The notes under the pieces were generated by a model. That model had not been told where the DNA came from. It did not search any database and was given only the letters and a program-made list of their open reading frames with translations. A program made the position numbers and the translations under genes. DNA of 23,006 nucleotides, from contig URVW01000033.1 in assembly GCA_900551435.1 (NCBI GenBank), forward strand, positions 1-23,006, written 5' to 3'. Each line of letters opens with the position of its first letter. Within the stretch, counting starts at the first letter, position 1. Below are positions 1-8,440 of this stretch, in pieces. The DNA is from an uncultured Faecalibacterium sp. (GTDB lineage: Bacteria > Bacillota > Clostridia > Oscillospirales > Ruminococcaceae).

Positions 1-694
1 CAATGCTCACCACCCGGGTGCTGGCGTTGTAGGCGCTGGACGTAATGTCTGCGCCGCCCATCTTGATGGTCACGCTGGACATGGTGAAGCCGGAGGCTGC
101 TGTCAGGGTGGATGCAAACGAGCTGCCCTGCGCCACGCTGGCCGTGCTTGTGGAGCTGGTCACATGGCTCAGACTGTAGGTGACGCTGTAATAGGTCGGC
201 GACGGCGTGGGCGTGTCCCCGCCACTCTGCCCAAACTCCGTCTTGAGGGCGTCCAGCTGGCTCTGCATGGTGCTGTTACCGTATGCCGCCGACTCAAACA
301 GCGACAAGATCAGCGTTTTTGCGGTGTCAGAAAAGCCCGGGCCAGCCGGACCAGTGGCTCCTGTAGCGCCAGTATCGCCTTTGGGGCCTTGTGGCCCCGT
401 TGCACCTTGCGCACCGGCAGCTCCGGCTTTGCCCGCAGGACCCTGTGCGCCGGTCGCACCCGTCGCGCCAGTTGCACCCGTTGCGCCAGTTGCACCGCGC
501 GGGAGCACGAGGTTGAGCTTGCCGTTTACAATGGTCGCGCTGGCGGTGTCGCCGCTGGTCACCGTGCCGATGGTGAGGTCTGTGGTGGAGCCGGAACCGC
601 CGCCCGTGCCGCCGTTCTGGGCCAGCGTTTCGAGCGCAGCGGCCATGCGCTGGCCGGTTTCGTCGGTCAGGATAGGGGTTGTGACTTGTGCCAT
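1..694 (-). CDS. Collagen-like phage tail fibre, 3' end beyond the window
   Basis: This is probably a host-contacting tail fibre or tail-tip appendage. The frame is open from an ATG at 694 to the left edge, giving 231 residues with no stop. The ribosome binding site GGAGG lies just after the stop codon of the upstream gene. The N-terminus (MAQVTTPILTDETG) leads into a Gly-rich linker, then about 18 Gly-X-Y triplets (roughly residues 67-120), mostly GAT, which should form a collagen-like trimeric shaft. A Ser/Thr-rich segment beginning near YYSVTYSLSHV follows and looks like a beta-sandwich domain of a type common in Firmicute phage fibres. The C-terminal receptor-facing part is missing. The fibre role is inferred from position after the tail genes and from the collagen repeats; the exact receptor is unknown. 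Confidence 0.8.
   Translation of the reverse strand, partial: MAQVTTPILTDETGQRMAAALETLAQNGGTGGGSGSTTDLTIGTVTSGDTASATIVNGKLNLVLPRGATGATGATGATGATGAQGPAGKAGAAGAQGATGPQGPKGDTGATGATGPAGPGFSDTAKTLILSLFESAAYGNSTMQSQLDALKTEFGQSGGDTPTPSPTYYSVTYSLSHVTSSTSTASVAQGSSFASTLTAASGFTMSSVTIKMGGADITSSAYNASTRVVSI
335..496 (-). repeat. Collagen-like Gly-X-Y coding repeat
   Basis: Eighteen consecutive Gly-X-Y codon triplets lie inside the tail fibre gene. The first five are all Gly-Ala-Thr, encoded by near-identical 9-bp units (GGTGCAACT/GGCGCAACG). Such tracts are prone to copy-number change by slippage. Confidence 0.85.
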
Positions 695-710
695 TTTGGA
701 TAAACCTCCT

Positions 711-1865
711 TTAAGTCCCGTTGTCATAGGTGACGCACAATTTTCCGTCCACGATGCTCAGGCCGATGTCAGTGCTGCCCGTGCCGCCGCCCTGCGCGAC
801 TTTTTCTTCCAGTGCGTCAAGGCGGTTTTTGTGAAAGGTCACAGTAGGATATCCGACGACGCCTTTTGTCTGAAAAACAAACTGGACGAGAATCTCTTTT
901 GCGTTTTTCAGGTCATCGCTAAGGATGGTCGTTTCGAAATATTTATCGGTGAACGTGTAGGCGGGCGCACCGCCAGCCGTATAAATCGCGTGTCCGGTAT
1001 CATCCAGAAGAACAACGGCGTTGGATTTTATCTGTACATAGGGGTTGGCGAGTGAGGTGGTGACAGCGGCTGCGACCAGCGTTTTTACATCGATGGTACA
1101 AACGCCATCCGGCAGCGTAGCGCGATACCAACCTTTGTTTTCAGCGGATTTGAACACGACCCTGCCACCGCTGTCGAGGTCGAAGCACTGACCAGTTGCA
1201 ATATCAGAAGCAGTCGGTCTCACCGTCTTGCTGAGGGCTTCCGCCGCCGCGTCCCGGTAGGAAGCCGCAGCCTTTGCGCTGGCGTCAGCAGCTTCGGCGC
1301 TGGCTGAGGCCGTTTCATTGAGCGCTGCTAAACGCTCTCTCGCCTCTGTCTCGAGCTGATCCGTTGGGATCCCGTCCACGCCATCCCGGACCAAGCCACA
1401 CAGGCTCTCGTCGGTACGGGTATCGCGGATGTTGGAAGCGGTGATGGTGGTGGATGCCGCAGGGCGGGTGACCTCGGCCAAGCAGAGGTCGTAGATCAGC
1501 GCCGTGCGGGAGATGGCGGGAGCCGTGGGCGAGGTGTCCGGCGTGCCCTGCAGGACCTGCAAGCGGGTCTCGTGGGCGGCGGCGTCATACCGCAGCACGA
1601 TGCGGTCGATGCGGGGGCGCTGGCCGTCCGCAATGGGGAGCGTCAGGGTGGTGTCCTCGCGCTGGGTGACGCTGTAGCCCACGAAGCGCTCCGGGTGGAC
1701 CCAGCCGCGCCCTGCGCCGACAGTGACGGTCAGGCCGCTGCCGTCAGATGTGACCGAAAAATCCTCATCGGTACTAAAGACGCCCGACGTGCGGGTGGAA
1801 AAGTACGCCGCCGCGTCGTTTGCGTCGTAAGTCGGGCCGTTGAGGGGATAGGTAATGATGCTCAA
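711..1865 (-). CDS. Baseplate/receptor-binding-type tail protein
   Basis: This 384-residue protein lies between the Gp37-like tail protein and the collagen-like fibre, where Firmicute siphophages place baseplate or receptor-binding proteins. I chose a TTG start at 1865. It sits about 9 bases after a strong AGGAGG and 17 bases past the stop of the upstream gene, and the residues extending further upstream are only an out-of-frame reading of that gene. The N-terminus reads LSIITYPLNGPTYDANDAA and leads into a beta-rich domain (about residues 1-170) typical of phage baseplate upper proteins. An Ala/Glu-rich coiled coil follows at about 175-225, then a C-terminal domain whose DNA is visibly richer in A+T. 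The last residues (AQGGGTGSTD, then VDGKLCV) resemble the linker at the start of the next gene. Function is assigned by position and architecture. Confidence 0.72.
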   Translation of the reverse strand: MSIITYPLNGPTYDANDAAAYFSTRTSGVFSTDEDFSVTSDGSGLTVTVGAGRGWVHPERFVGYSVTQREDTTLTLPIADGQRPRIDRIVLRYDAAAHETRLQVLQGTPDTSPTAPAISRTALIYDLCLAEVTRPAASTTITASNIRDTRTDESLCGLVRDGVDGIPTDQLETEARERLAALNETASASAEAADASAKAAASYRDAAAEALSKTVRPTASDIATGQCFDLDSGGRVVFKSAENKGWYRATLPDGVCTIDVKTLVAAAVTTSLANPYVQIKSNAVVLLDDTGHAIYTAGGAPAYTFTDKYFETTILSDDLKNAKEILVQFVFQTKGVVGYPTVTFHKNRLDALEEKVAQGGGTGSTDIGLSIVDGKLCVTYDNGT

Positions 1866-1881
1866 AAAGAAATCCCTCCTG

Positions 1882-2886
1882 TCAGAGTTTGTGCCAGACC
1901 GGCGTGCCCAGCCGCAGGGTGCGGGTGGTGCTGTCGGACTGGCTTTGCAGGATGACGTCTGCCACCCGGACGGTGGCCTTGTAGCCCAGCTCCGGCAAGC
2001 TGCAGAACGCCACATCACCCGGGGACAGGTCGGCGCTGAGGTCGGCCTCGATGCTGCCGGTGCGCAGCTGGTCAAGCAACTTGGTGGTCCCACGGTCCAT
2101 GAGCCGGACGAGGTAATCAGCGGATTGGTTGGTCTCGCCCTTGTCCTCGTCCGGCTGGACGTCGCGGGCGTCCACATACAGCTCGCGCCGGTCGATGCCG
2201 GCGGCGTCGGTCAGACCGACGGTTACCGTGGCGCGGTTCTCGCCCTCGCCAGCGCCCTGCACGACGGCCACATTGCAATAGTCGTTGTCGCCGAACGCCC
2301 AGCTGGCCCCCTGCAAATTGCCCCATTTGGTCGCGAAGCGGTTGTTGGGGTCAGCAGTCGGGCGGTAGACCTCGAACAATAGCTTTTTGTCGGCATTTTT
2401 ACCACTGAGCGCAACCCGGAAGCCGAGGTCACAGGCCGCGCCGATGGTCATACAGTAGTCGAGCAGGGAGCCGCCCGAGGTCTGGGCGGTGAAGGTAGTA
2501 TCGAAGCCCACCAGCTCCCCCAGCTCGAAGCGGGGCCACGGGTCCATGGCAGCTACAAGGCGGCGCATGGCGGCTTCGGCGTTCTCGGCCTTGACCGTTT
2601 CGGTGCTGACCCGCTTGCTCAGGATCCAAGTGCCCGGGAAGCCGGTGCAGACGAGGTTCGCGTCGTCGTTTTGGTTGCTTCGGTGGCAGATGCGCATGGG
2701 CACGCGGCTGTCGGACCGCTTGAGCCAGCGCCCTTCCCGCAGGAGCGACAGATTTTCGGTGGTGGGCCGGACCTCGAGCGTAAAGACGCCCTCGGTGTTG
2801 TACGGCTCGTCCCAATACAGACTGACCCACACCCCGATGCGGCCCAGCCGCACAAGGGTGATCTCGTCGAGCACATCTAAAGTCAT
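1882..2886 (-). CDS. Siphovirus ReqiPepy6 Gp37-like tail protein
   Basis: This 334-residue minor tail protein is probably part of the tail tip or baseplate hub. It starts MTLDVLDEITLVRLGRIGVW and has the basic-plus-aromatic N-terminal layout I associate with the ReqiPepy6 Gp37-like family in Firmicute prophages. Those proteins sit directly after the distal tail protein, as here. No catalytic motif or membrane segment is visible. Its ATG overlaps the TGA of the distal tail gene by four bases (ATGA), indicating translational coupling. The family assignment is from recognition of the sequence pattern and position; a tail-associated endopeptidase-like hub protein is the alternative. Confidence 0.72.
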   Translation of the reverse strand: MTLDVLDEITLVRLGRIGVWVSLYWDEPYNTEGVFTLEVRPTTENLSLLREGRWLKRSDSRVPMRICHRSNQNDDANLVCTGFPGTWILSKRVSTETVKAENAEAAMRRLVAAMDPWPRFELGELVGFDTTFTAQTSGGSLLDYCMTIGAACDLGFRVALSGKNADKKLLFEVYRPTADPNNRFATKWGNLQGASWAFGDNDYCNVAVVQGAGEGENRATVTVGLTDAAGIDRRELYVDARDVQPDEDKGETNQSADYLVRLMDRGTTKLLDQLRTGSIEADLSADLSPGDVAFCSLPELGYKATVRVADVILQSQSDSTTRTLRLGTPVWHKL

Positions 2887-3755
2887 GAAATCACCTCCGG
2901 CAGGATGCCGCTGTACATCGGGTAGAAGCTCACGGTGGCTTGCAGGGCGTCCGCGCCGGTGTCAGCGTCCATCTTGAGCAGATTGTCGCCCGGGGCCAGC
3001 TCTACAAGGTCGCTGTCCTCGTCCAGCAGGGCAAAGACGTTTTCTTCGGTCTGGCCCTCGATGCGCTTCACAGCCAGCTGGTCGGTCGTGTTGCGATAGA
3101 TTTCGAGGGTCTGCCCGGGCGTCAGGGTGGTCAGAAAGCCGATGCTCTGCCCGGTGAGCAGATTGGTGATGCGCGGGTTCACGACCTGCGTATCGGTCGC
3201 CCGCAGGGTCGCCGTGAAGGGGACCGGCAAGGCTCCGGTGTTGCGGACGTTGACCATGGCGATGGAGTTGTGGACGCCGAATTGGTGGGGCTGGGCGTAG
3301 TTGACCGGGAAGCTGAACGCCGCCGAGTAGCCGCCCAGCGTGTAGCTGGCCGCGTCCAAGCCGTACCAGAACGGTTTCGGGCAGAACAGCATCATGTCCA
3401 GCCGGGGAAAGCCGTGGATCTGTACGGGGTACGGCGTTTTGCTGACGACGAACCGGGCGAACCATTTGTCGCCGAAATAGAGCACGCCGGAGATCTGGTA
3501 GGTGAGCGTCTGAAGAAAACGCTCGGCGTCGGCGTTGCCATTTTCGCCCCAGAAGTCTGCGATGATCTCTCGATACACCCCCGCCACAGTCTGCCCTTCG
3601 ACAGTCTGGCCCACCTGATTGACGCCCTGCGACAGCTGCAGGTTGACGTCCACGCCGTTGAGCGGGTCGATGTTGTAGGGAATGTTGTAGTCCCAGCCCA
3701 GATGCAGGGTCGCGCCCGCATCGGTCACGAGCTGAAGATGGTCTTTTCGTTCCAT
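2883..3755 (-). CDS. Distal tail protein (siphovirus tail component family)
   Basis: This 290-residue protein is likely the Dit-type ring that connects the tail tube to the tip. The ATG at 3755 follows AAAGGAG by seven bases and lies in the short gap after the tape measure stop. Sequence further upstream in this frame is antiparallel noise from the tape measure gene. The N-terminus (MERKDHLQLVTDAGATLHLG) is followed by a beta-rich body with LTYQISGVLYFGDKWF and LDMMLFCPKPFWYG, as in Sipho_tail proteins. The C-terminal half (NTGALPVPFTATLRATD onward) looks like a galectin/carbohydrate-binding-like beta domain. Location immediately downstream of the tape measure gene supports the call. Confidence 0.82.
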   Translation of the reverse strand: MERKDHLQLVTDAGATLHLGWDYNIPYNIDPLNGVDVNLQLSQGVNQVGQTVEGQTVAGVYREIIADFWGENGNADAERFLQTLTYQISGVLYFGDKWFARFVVSKTPYPVQIHGFPRLDMMLFCPKPFWYGLDAASYTLGGYSAAFSFPVNYAQPHQFGVHNSIAMVNVRNTGALPVPFTATLRATDTQVVNPRITNLLTGQSIGFLTTLTPGQTLEIYRNTTDQLAVKRIEGQTEENVFALLDEDSDLVELAPGDNLLKMDADTGADALQATVSFYPMYSGILPEVIS

Positions 3756-3768
3756 GTGAGCGCTCCTT

Positions 3769-6744
3769 TCATCGTTTGGTGGCCTTTGCGCGGTCCGCTT
3801 CCCAGCGGGCTTCCCGCTGAAGGTCTGCCGCCGTCTGGGCCTTGCTGTAGATGTTCTGGGTGATGTTGGTGTCGCCCTCGCGGTGGTAGTTGTTGGCAGC
3901 AGCGGCCACCTGTGCCGTGCCGGACGCTGCCACCGTGCGGGTGACGGCCATGTTGTCCGACAAGACCAGCCCATCCGCTTGACGGACCATCTCGGCCAGC
4001 TTTTCGTTGGCGGCGAGGATGGCGGCGGTGTTGTCCTCGATGGCGTCCGTGTTGTCTGGGGTTGGGTCTGGGTCCTTCGGGGTGGAGGGCGTGGACGAAG
4101 AATCAGACGAAGAATCAGACGAGGAAGAGCTGTTGTTCCGCTCTTCCTGCCGCTGCTTGCGCCGGTCGGCGATCTTGTCCGCCGCGTCCCAAAGCGGGTT
4201 CGATACCCGGCTGATGGTGTCAAGGCCGAGTTTGTCGGCGACCCAGTTGTAGGTGTCGATAACAGCGTTGACCGCATCGACGAAACCTTGCACGCCCAGA
4301 CCAAGAACGCGGAGAATAGACTCGAAAACGAACGATACAACGTCCTCAACGCCGTACCAGACCTTCTTGAAGCCGTTTGCCACAGACTCGTTGGTCCCGG
4401 CAAAATTGATGAGCGCACCCACCAGCAAGCCGATGAGCGAGATGACCAGCCCGATGGGGTTCGCGTCCATGGCGATGTTCAGTGCGGTCTGTCCGGCGGT
4501 GGCCGATGCTGCCGCAGGGACGAACTTTGCCACCAGCGACATGGCCAGCGACGCCAGATCAGAGCCGACGTTGTTCAGCGCCGCGCTCAGCTGGTTCAAG
4601 GCTCCCAGTGCGAGGGACTGGATCTGCGCTTGCTGCTCTGCGGTGCACGCGTGCCAGAAGTACGACGCCGCCCACAGGCCCAGCTTTTCGAGGTCGCCGT
4701 TTTTCAGCGCCGTCGCCAGCGACTCGATGGCCCCGAGGGCGTCCGTCTGGATGTCCTCTTGGATGGCATCCCAGCCGTCGTTGAGCTTGTCCCGCAGCTG
4801 GGTGGTCAGCAGCTCGCCCGCACTGGCGTACTGCACGCCCGCGTCCTCGATGGTGCGGACCGTGGTTTCTACGCCGTCGGCGGTCTTGGTCGTGACGGTC
4901 TTGACCGTCCGCTCCACGCCGTCGATGACCTCTTTCCCGGTGCGGGTGGTGACGGTGCTGACCTTCTCGCTGCCGTCTGCCAGCAGCTCGGTGGTTTTCT
5001 CGACCGTGACCTTCGCGCCGTCTACAAGGGCGGTCTGGGTGTCTTTGGTGGTGGAGAGGACATCGCGCACCGCTTCGATGCTCTGGGTGACCTTCTGGCT
5101 CCCGTCTGCCGCCGTAGTCGTGATGGTCTTGACGTCGGAGAGGACGCCCTCGACCATCTGGCGGCTGGTCTCGGTGACGGTTTTCTTCTGCTGGGTCGTG
5201 CCGTTTTTCAGCGTCTCGTTGACGGTTTCAGTGGTGCGGATGATATTCCCGTCCACCTCGGTCGCCGTCTTGGTGATGGACTTGACCACCTCGGACGCGG
5301 TCTTTGTGGCGCTGGACCCGGCCTTTTTGGTAGACGATGCGGCCTTGTTCGCGGACGCGGTGATGACCTTTTCAGCGCTCTGTGCGGCGTTTGCGGCGGC
5401 TTTGGCTTCTTCCTGCCGCTGGGTCCAGCTCTTGTTGCTGATGCCTTCGCCGGAAAGCGCCGCCTGATGCCGCTTGTCGCGGTTTTCCTGCGATGTCTTG
5501 GCAGACTTGTAGTCGTCGTAGCTGGAATAGCCCGTGTAGCCGTTTTTGCCGAGGGCACTGTTCAGCTTATAACTGAGCTGGTCCAGCCAGCCGATCGCGG
5601 TCCCGATCGCCGACTGAGCAATGCTCGCCACGGACTGGAACGCCCCGTTGACGATGCTCCGGAACGTTTCGCTGGTGTTGTAGGCGGTGACAAGCCCCGC
5701 CGTCAGGGCGGCAAGGGCAGAGACGACCAGCCCGATGGGGTTGGCCGTCATAACGGTATTCAGTGCCGCTTGCGCCAGTGCCAGACCTTTTGCGCCGCCC
5801 TCTGCGGCTTTGTGGGCAGCGGCCAGCGCGGTGGTCACGGTGGTCTGCACGACTGCGGCGGTGCTGGTGGCGGCAATGTAGCCTTTGTAGGCCAGAAAAG
5901 CCGCGCCCGCAGACACGACCACAGCGGCAGTCAGACCGATGGTCTCCTTCAGCTGGGCCATTTTTTCGTCGTCATCGAGGAAGGCGACGACCAATTCGTT
6001 GCTCTTGCCGATGATGTCGCCGAATGCGGTGAACAGGTCGTCCGTCAGCTTGCCGACAAGGGCGCTGATGTTGTCCTGCAGGGTGGACAGACGGCCATTG
6101 ACGGTTTGGCTCGCTTCCAACATGCCGTTGTAGAACTGCCCGCCCTCGCTGGTGGCCGCTTCGACGGCGGCTTCCAGCTCGTTGAAGCCCACCTTGCCGT
6201 CCGAGATGCGCTTGTACAGCTCGGACATGGTCTCGCCGGTAGCCGCACAGATCTGATTGAGCGGGTTGAATCCCGCATCGATCATCATGTTCACGTTTTC
6301 CAGCGTGACCTTCTGGGCGCTGGACATCTTGCCGTAAGCCCGAACAAGGGTCTGCATCTTGTCGGCATTGCCCAGCGAGATATCGCCCAGCCGCTTGAGC
6401 ACGCCGGTGGTGTCATCCGCTGCGATGCCGAACTGAAGCAGGGTCTGCGTGCCGTCGGTCAGGTCGGACAGAGTGAACGGCGTCGATGCCGCCATTTTTC
6501 GAATCTCTTCCAGCTTTTCAGCGGCCAGTTGCTCGTCGCCCAGCATGACCTTGAAATTCGTCAGGTAGCTTTCCATCCCGGCGTTGTAGGCGATGCCGCT
6601 CTTGACGACGCTCTGCAGGGAAGAAGCCGCCTTTTTGGCGAAGTCTGCGATCAGGTTCCCGGCAGCGACGGCCCATTTGTTGACGCTCTGTTCCGCCGGG
6701 TCGCTGTTGAGCTTGACTTCACCGGTGATGCTGAAATCTGCCAT
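3769..6744 (-). CDS. Tail tape measure protein
   Basis: At 991 residues this is the longest gene in the window. It sets tail length and probably takes part in DNA entry. The ATG at 6744 follows GAGGTG. The N-terminal region (about 40-290) is the conserved tape measure domain, with SGIAYNAGMESYLTNFKVML and ASTPFTLSDLTDGTQTLLQF. Two hydrophobic stretches share the motif ANPIGLV followed by a run of small and aliphatic residues (near residues 335 and 755), and could insert in the host membrane. Between them (about 488-638) lie degenerate repeats rich in Thr and Val, of the form 'VDGxxxTVKTVTTxTADG'. Near residue 880 is a low-complexity Ser/Asp tract. It is followed by the distal tail gene and preceded by the two chaperone-like genes, the classical order. 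Confidence 0.93.
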   Translation of the reverse strand: MADFSITGEVKLNSDPAEQSVNKWAVAAGNLIADFAKKAASSLQSVVKSGIAYNAGMESYLTNFKVMLGDEQLAAEKLEEIRKMAASTPFTLSDLTDGTQTLLQFGIAADDTTGVLKRLGDISLGNADKMQTLVRAYGKMSSAQKVTLENVNMMIDAGFNPLNQICAATGETMSELYKRISDGKVGFNELEAAVEAATSEGGQFYNGMLEASQTVNGRLSTLQDNISALVGKLTDDLFTAFGDIIGKSNELVVAFLDDDEKMAQLKETIGLTAAVVVSAGAAFLAYKGYIAATSTAAVVQTTVTTALAAAHKAAEGGAKGLALAQAALNTVMTANPIGLVVSALAALTAGLVTAYNTSETFRSIVNGAFQSVASIAQSAIGTAIGWLDQLSYKLNSALGKNGYTGYSSYDDYKSAKTSQENRDKRHQAALSGEGISNKSWTQRQEEAKAAANAAQSAEKVITASANKAASSTKKAGSSATKTASEVVKSITKTATEVDGNIIRTTETVNETLKNGTTQQKKTVTETSRQMVEGVLSDVKTITTTAADGSQKVTQSIEAVRDVLSTTKDTQTALVDGAKVTVEKTTELLADGSEKVSTVTTRTGKEVIDGVERTVKTVTTKTADGVETTVRTIEDAGVQYASAGELLTTQLRDKLNDGWDAIQEDIQTDALGAIESLATALKNGDLEKLGLWAASYFWHACTAEQQAQIQSLALGALNQLSAALNNVGSDLASLAMSLVAKFVPAAASATAGQTALNIAMDANPIGLVISLIGLLVGALINFAGTNESVANGFKKVWYGVEDVVSFVFESILRVLGLGVQGFVDAVNAVIDTYNWVADKLGLDTISRVSNPLWDAADKIADRRKQRQEERNNSSSSSDSSSDSSSTPSTPKDPDPTPDNTDAIEDNTAAILAANEKLAEMVRQADGLVLSDNMAVTRTVAASGTAQVAAAANNYHREGDTNITQNIYSKAQTAADLQREARWEADRAKATKR

Positions 6745-6748
6745 GGAT

Positions 6749-7357
6749 TCACCTCACTTTCGGGCTGTCGGAGTCATTGCGCCGGAACCGCGCTGCAAAG
6801 GCCGCGTTGTGGTCGGCCACAGTGACCGCAGGGCGGTTTCCGGTCAGCTCACGCGGCAGGGCAAAGGCTTCCTTCCGGTCCTCGTACAGCTGGCGGGTCT
6901 TGCCGTCCAGATCGGTGAGGTCCATGGTGCGCCACGAGATGATCTTTGCCATGAGGGTATCTTCGGGCAGGGCGCGGAACAGCGCCCGGAACCGCCACCA
7001 GTGGACCTGTTCAGTGGTCAGGTCGATGCGGTAGGCTTGCAGGAATGCGGCCATGATGTAATCGGCATCGCTGGCGTAGTCGAAGCTGATGGCCGCTGTG
7101 CTGCCGCGCCCGCTGCCTGTGGCCGGTTCGCTGCTGATGAAGAACCGCAGCAGGGATTCCCATGCATCCGGGGCTTCCAGCGGCGGGATGGGGTCACGGT
7201 AAAAGCGGCGGAACGATTCCTGCGCGATGCTCTGCGGGTCCTTTTTGGGGTGTCCGCGCAGGAATTGGTCGTTCAGCCAGACCATGGGTCGAAAGTCCGG
7301 GTCGATGGGGCGGCCCTCCCAGACGGTGGGCAGCGGTTCCAGCAAAATATTAGTCAT
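6749..7357 (-). CDS. Bacteriophage Gp15-family tail assembly protein
   Basis: This 202-residue protein lies just upstream of the tape measure gene, where the second tail-assembly chaperone normally sits. It starts MTNILLEPLPTVWEGRPID. A central block reads TEQVHWWRFRALFRALPEDT followed by an IISWRTMDL segment, the aromatic-rich pattern of the Gp15 family. Its ATG overlaps the end of the preceding gene by eight bases (ATGACTAA). I see no slippery heptamer of the X-XXY-YYZ type near that overlap, so separate reinitiation seems likelier than a programmed frameshift. Its stop lies four bases before the tape measure ATG. Confidence 0.78.
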   Translation of the reverse strand: MTNILLEPLPTVWEGRPIDPDFRPMVWLNDQFLRGHPKKDPQSIAQESFRRFYRDPIPPLEAPDAWESLLRFFISSEPATGSGRGSTAAISFDYASDADYIMAAFLQAYRIDLTTEQVHWWRFRALFRALPEDTLMAKIISWRTMDLTDLDGKTRQLYEDRKEAFALPRELTGNRPAVTVADHNAAFAARFRRNDSDSPKVR

Positions 7358-7865
7358 TGTCCAGCGCCGCCAGTTCCTTCAGCAGCTCTGCGCGGCGTTC
7401 CGCTTTAGGGTCTTTCAGGGCCGGACTCTGCTTCGGAAAATCGATGGCGTCCGGGTGGAAGCCCTCAGAGCGGCTGTGCGGCTTGTGCTTCTTCTGCTGG
7501 CGGCGCTGGGCGCGGTTCTGCGGGGCAGGGGCAGGAGCAGCGGGCTGGAACATCTCCCGGAAAGACTTCTGTTCTACACCCACGGCATCGATCATCTCCT
7601 TCCAGCAGATCACCGCCTTGTCGCAGGTGCTTTCGTCAAGGCCCAGCTGGGCGGAAGCCCCCGCGCCGAGGGTCGCGTCGATGAGGTCCAGCACGACGCG
7701 GCAGACCGCGCGCAGACTGTCGCCGGAAGAAAGATGCGCCTGTGCCGCGTGCTGGCGTGCAGCGTTCATCTTGCCCGGATAGGCCCGGAAGGCCGCCTCA
7801 AAGCGGTCAAGGTCGTTTGCATTCAGGCTGGAAAACGGGAAATTCTTGCCCTGAACAGTGATCAT
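7350..7865 (-). CDS. Tail assembly chaperone-like protein
   Basis: This 171-residue protein corresponds in position to the first tail assembly chaperone, between the major tail protein and the Gp15-like gene. The ATG at 7865 was chosen because AGGAGG lies seven bases before it; a longer reading would start inside the terminator hairpin. It begins MITVQGKNFPFSSLNANDLD and has a helical N-terminal domain. The C-terminal tail from about residue 110 is very Pro/Ala/Gln and then Lys/Arg-rich, and probably disordered. The protein is expected to coat the tape measure during tail assembly; this is inferred from position and charge, not from a catalytic motif. Confidence 0.68.
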   Translation of the reverse strand: MITVQGKNFPFSSLNANDLDRFEAAFRAYPGKMNAARQHAAQAHLSSGDSLRAVCRVVLDLIDATLGAGASAQLGLDESTCDKAVICWKEMIDAVGVEQKSFREMFQPAAPAPAPQNRAQRRQQKKHKPHSRSEGFHPDAIDFPKQSPALKDPKAERRAELLKELAALDND

Positions 7866-7881
7866 GGCATGTCCTCCTATC

Positions 7882-7914
7882 AAAAAAGCCCCCGCCCAGA
7901 GCAGGGCGAAGGCT
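7882..7914 (-). terminator. Intrinsic terminator between major tail gene and chaperone gene
   Basis: On the minus strand an 11-bp stem (AGCCUUCGCCC with GGGCGGGGGCU, two G-U pairs) with a 6-nt loop is followed directly by a run of six to seven U. The AGGAGG of the next gene begins a few bases later, so no promoter fits between. Confidence 0.82.
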
Positions 7915-7930
7915 GGATGAAACAAAACGG

Positions 7931-8440
7931 TCAGGATGCAGCGTCGGCGGTGTAGTCGAACTCCTTCGGGGTCCCGATGCCCTTCACGTCAGCGGCAAAG
8001 GTGGCAGGATTGCCCGCAGAACCGCCCGCGTCCGACGTGACGATGATCGCGGCCTGTCCGCACTCGCCCTTGCCGGTGCGCAGGGAGAAATACAGGTACG
8101 GCACAACGACGGTCTGGCCGGAACCGAACTTCATCTTGTGGCTCAGAAGGAAGTTCTGGAAATCGTCGCCGGGGCAGCGGTCGCCGTTGATGGCAAGGGT
8201 GCGCTGCACGGGACCTTTCGCGGTGACGGGGCCGGTGCGGATATAGGTGTTGTCGGAAGTGGTCGCGTTCAGGGAACCAGAGTGCTCGCGCACATGGTCG
8301 GCGCAGACGATCCAGTCCGCTTTCTTGGTCTGGGTGGTCTCGGTCTGCACGGCGAACACGAAATCGTCCGCCGTCTCGATGCCTTCATACGAAGCGCTGG
8401 GCGTAACGCCGGAGAGGTTGACAGCTTCGGTAACAGTCAT
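7931..8440 (-). CDS. Major tail (tube) protein
   Basis: This 169-residue protein probably forms the tail tube. It starts MTVTEAVNLSGVTPSASYEG after AAAGGAG, overlaps the preceding gene by four bases, and is followed by a strong terminator. Its beta-rich sequence, length and position after four small joining genes and before the chaperones match phage major tail proteins. The segment KADWIVCADHVREHSGS and the C-terminal IGTPKEFDYTAD are typical in character for these Firmicute proteins. Placement of a terminator right after it suggests the gene is expressed at higher level than the genes beyond. Confidence 0.8.
   Translation of the reverse strand: MTVTEAVNLSGVTPSASYEGIETADDFVFAVQTETTQTKKADWIVCADHVREHSGSLNATTSDNTYIRTGPVTAKGPVQRTLAINGDRCPGDDFQNFLLSHKMKFGSGQTVVVPYLYFSLRTGKGECGQAAIIVTSDAGGSAGNPATFAADVKGIGTPKEFDYTADAAS

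Noticed and set aside
3883..6825. A 980-codon open frame on the + strand opposite the tape measure gene.
   Set aside because: It mirrors the high-GC tape measure codons, lacks recognisable domains, and conflicts with the well-supported minus-strand gene. Similar long + strand frames at 10118-11521, 14825-16231 and 21103-22002 were rejected for the same reason.
7350..7400. A programmed frameshift between the two tail chaperone-like genes, as in many siphophages.
   Set aside because: No slippery heptamer is visible near the 8-base overlap, and the second gene has its own ATG.
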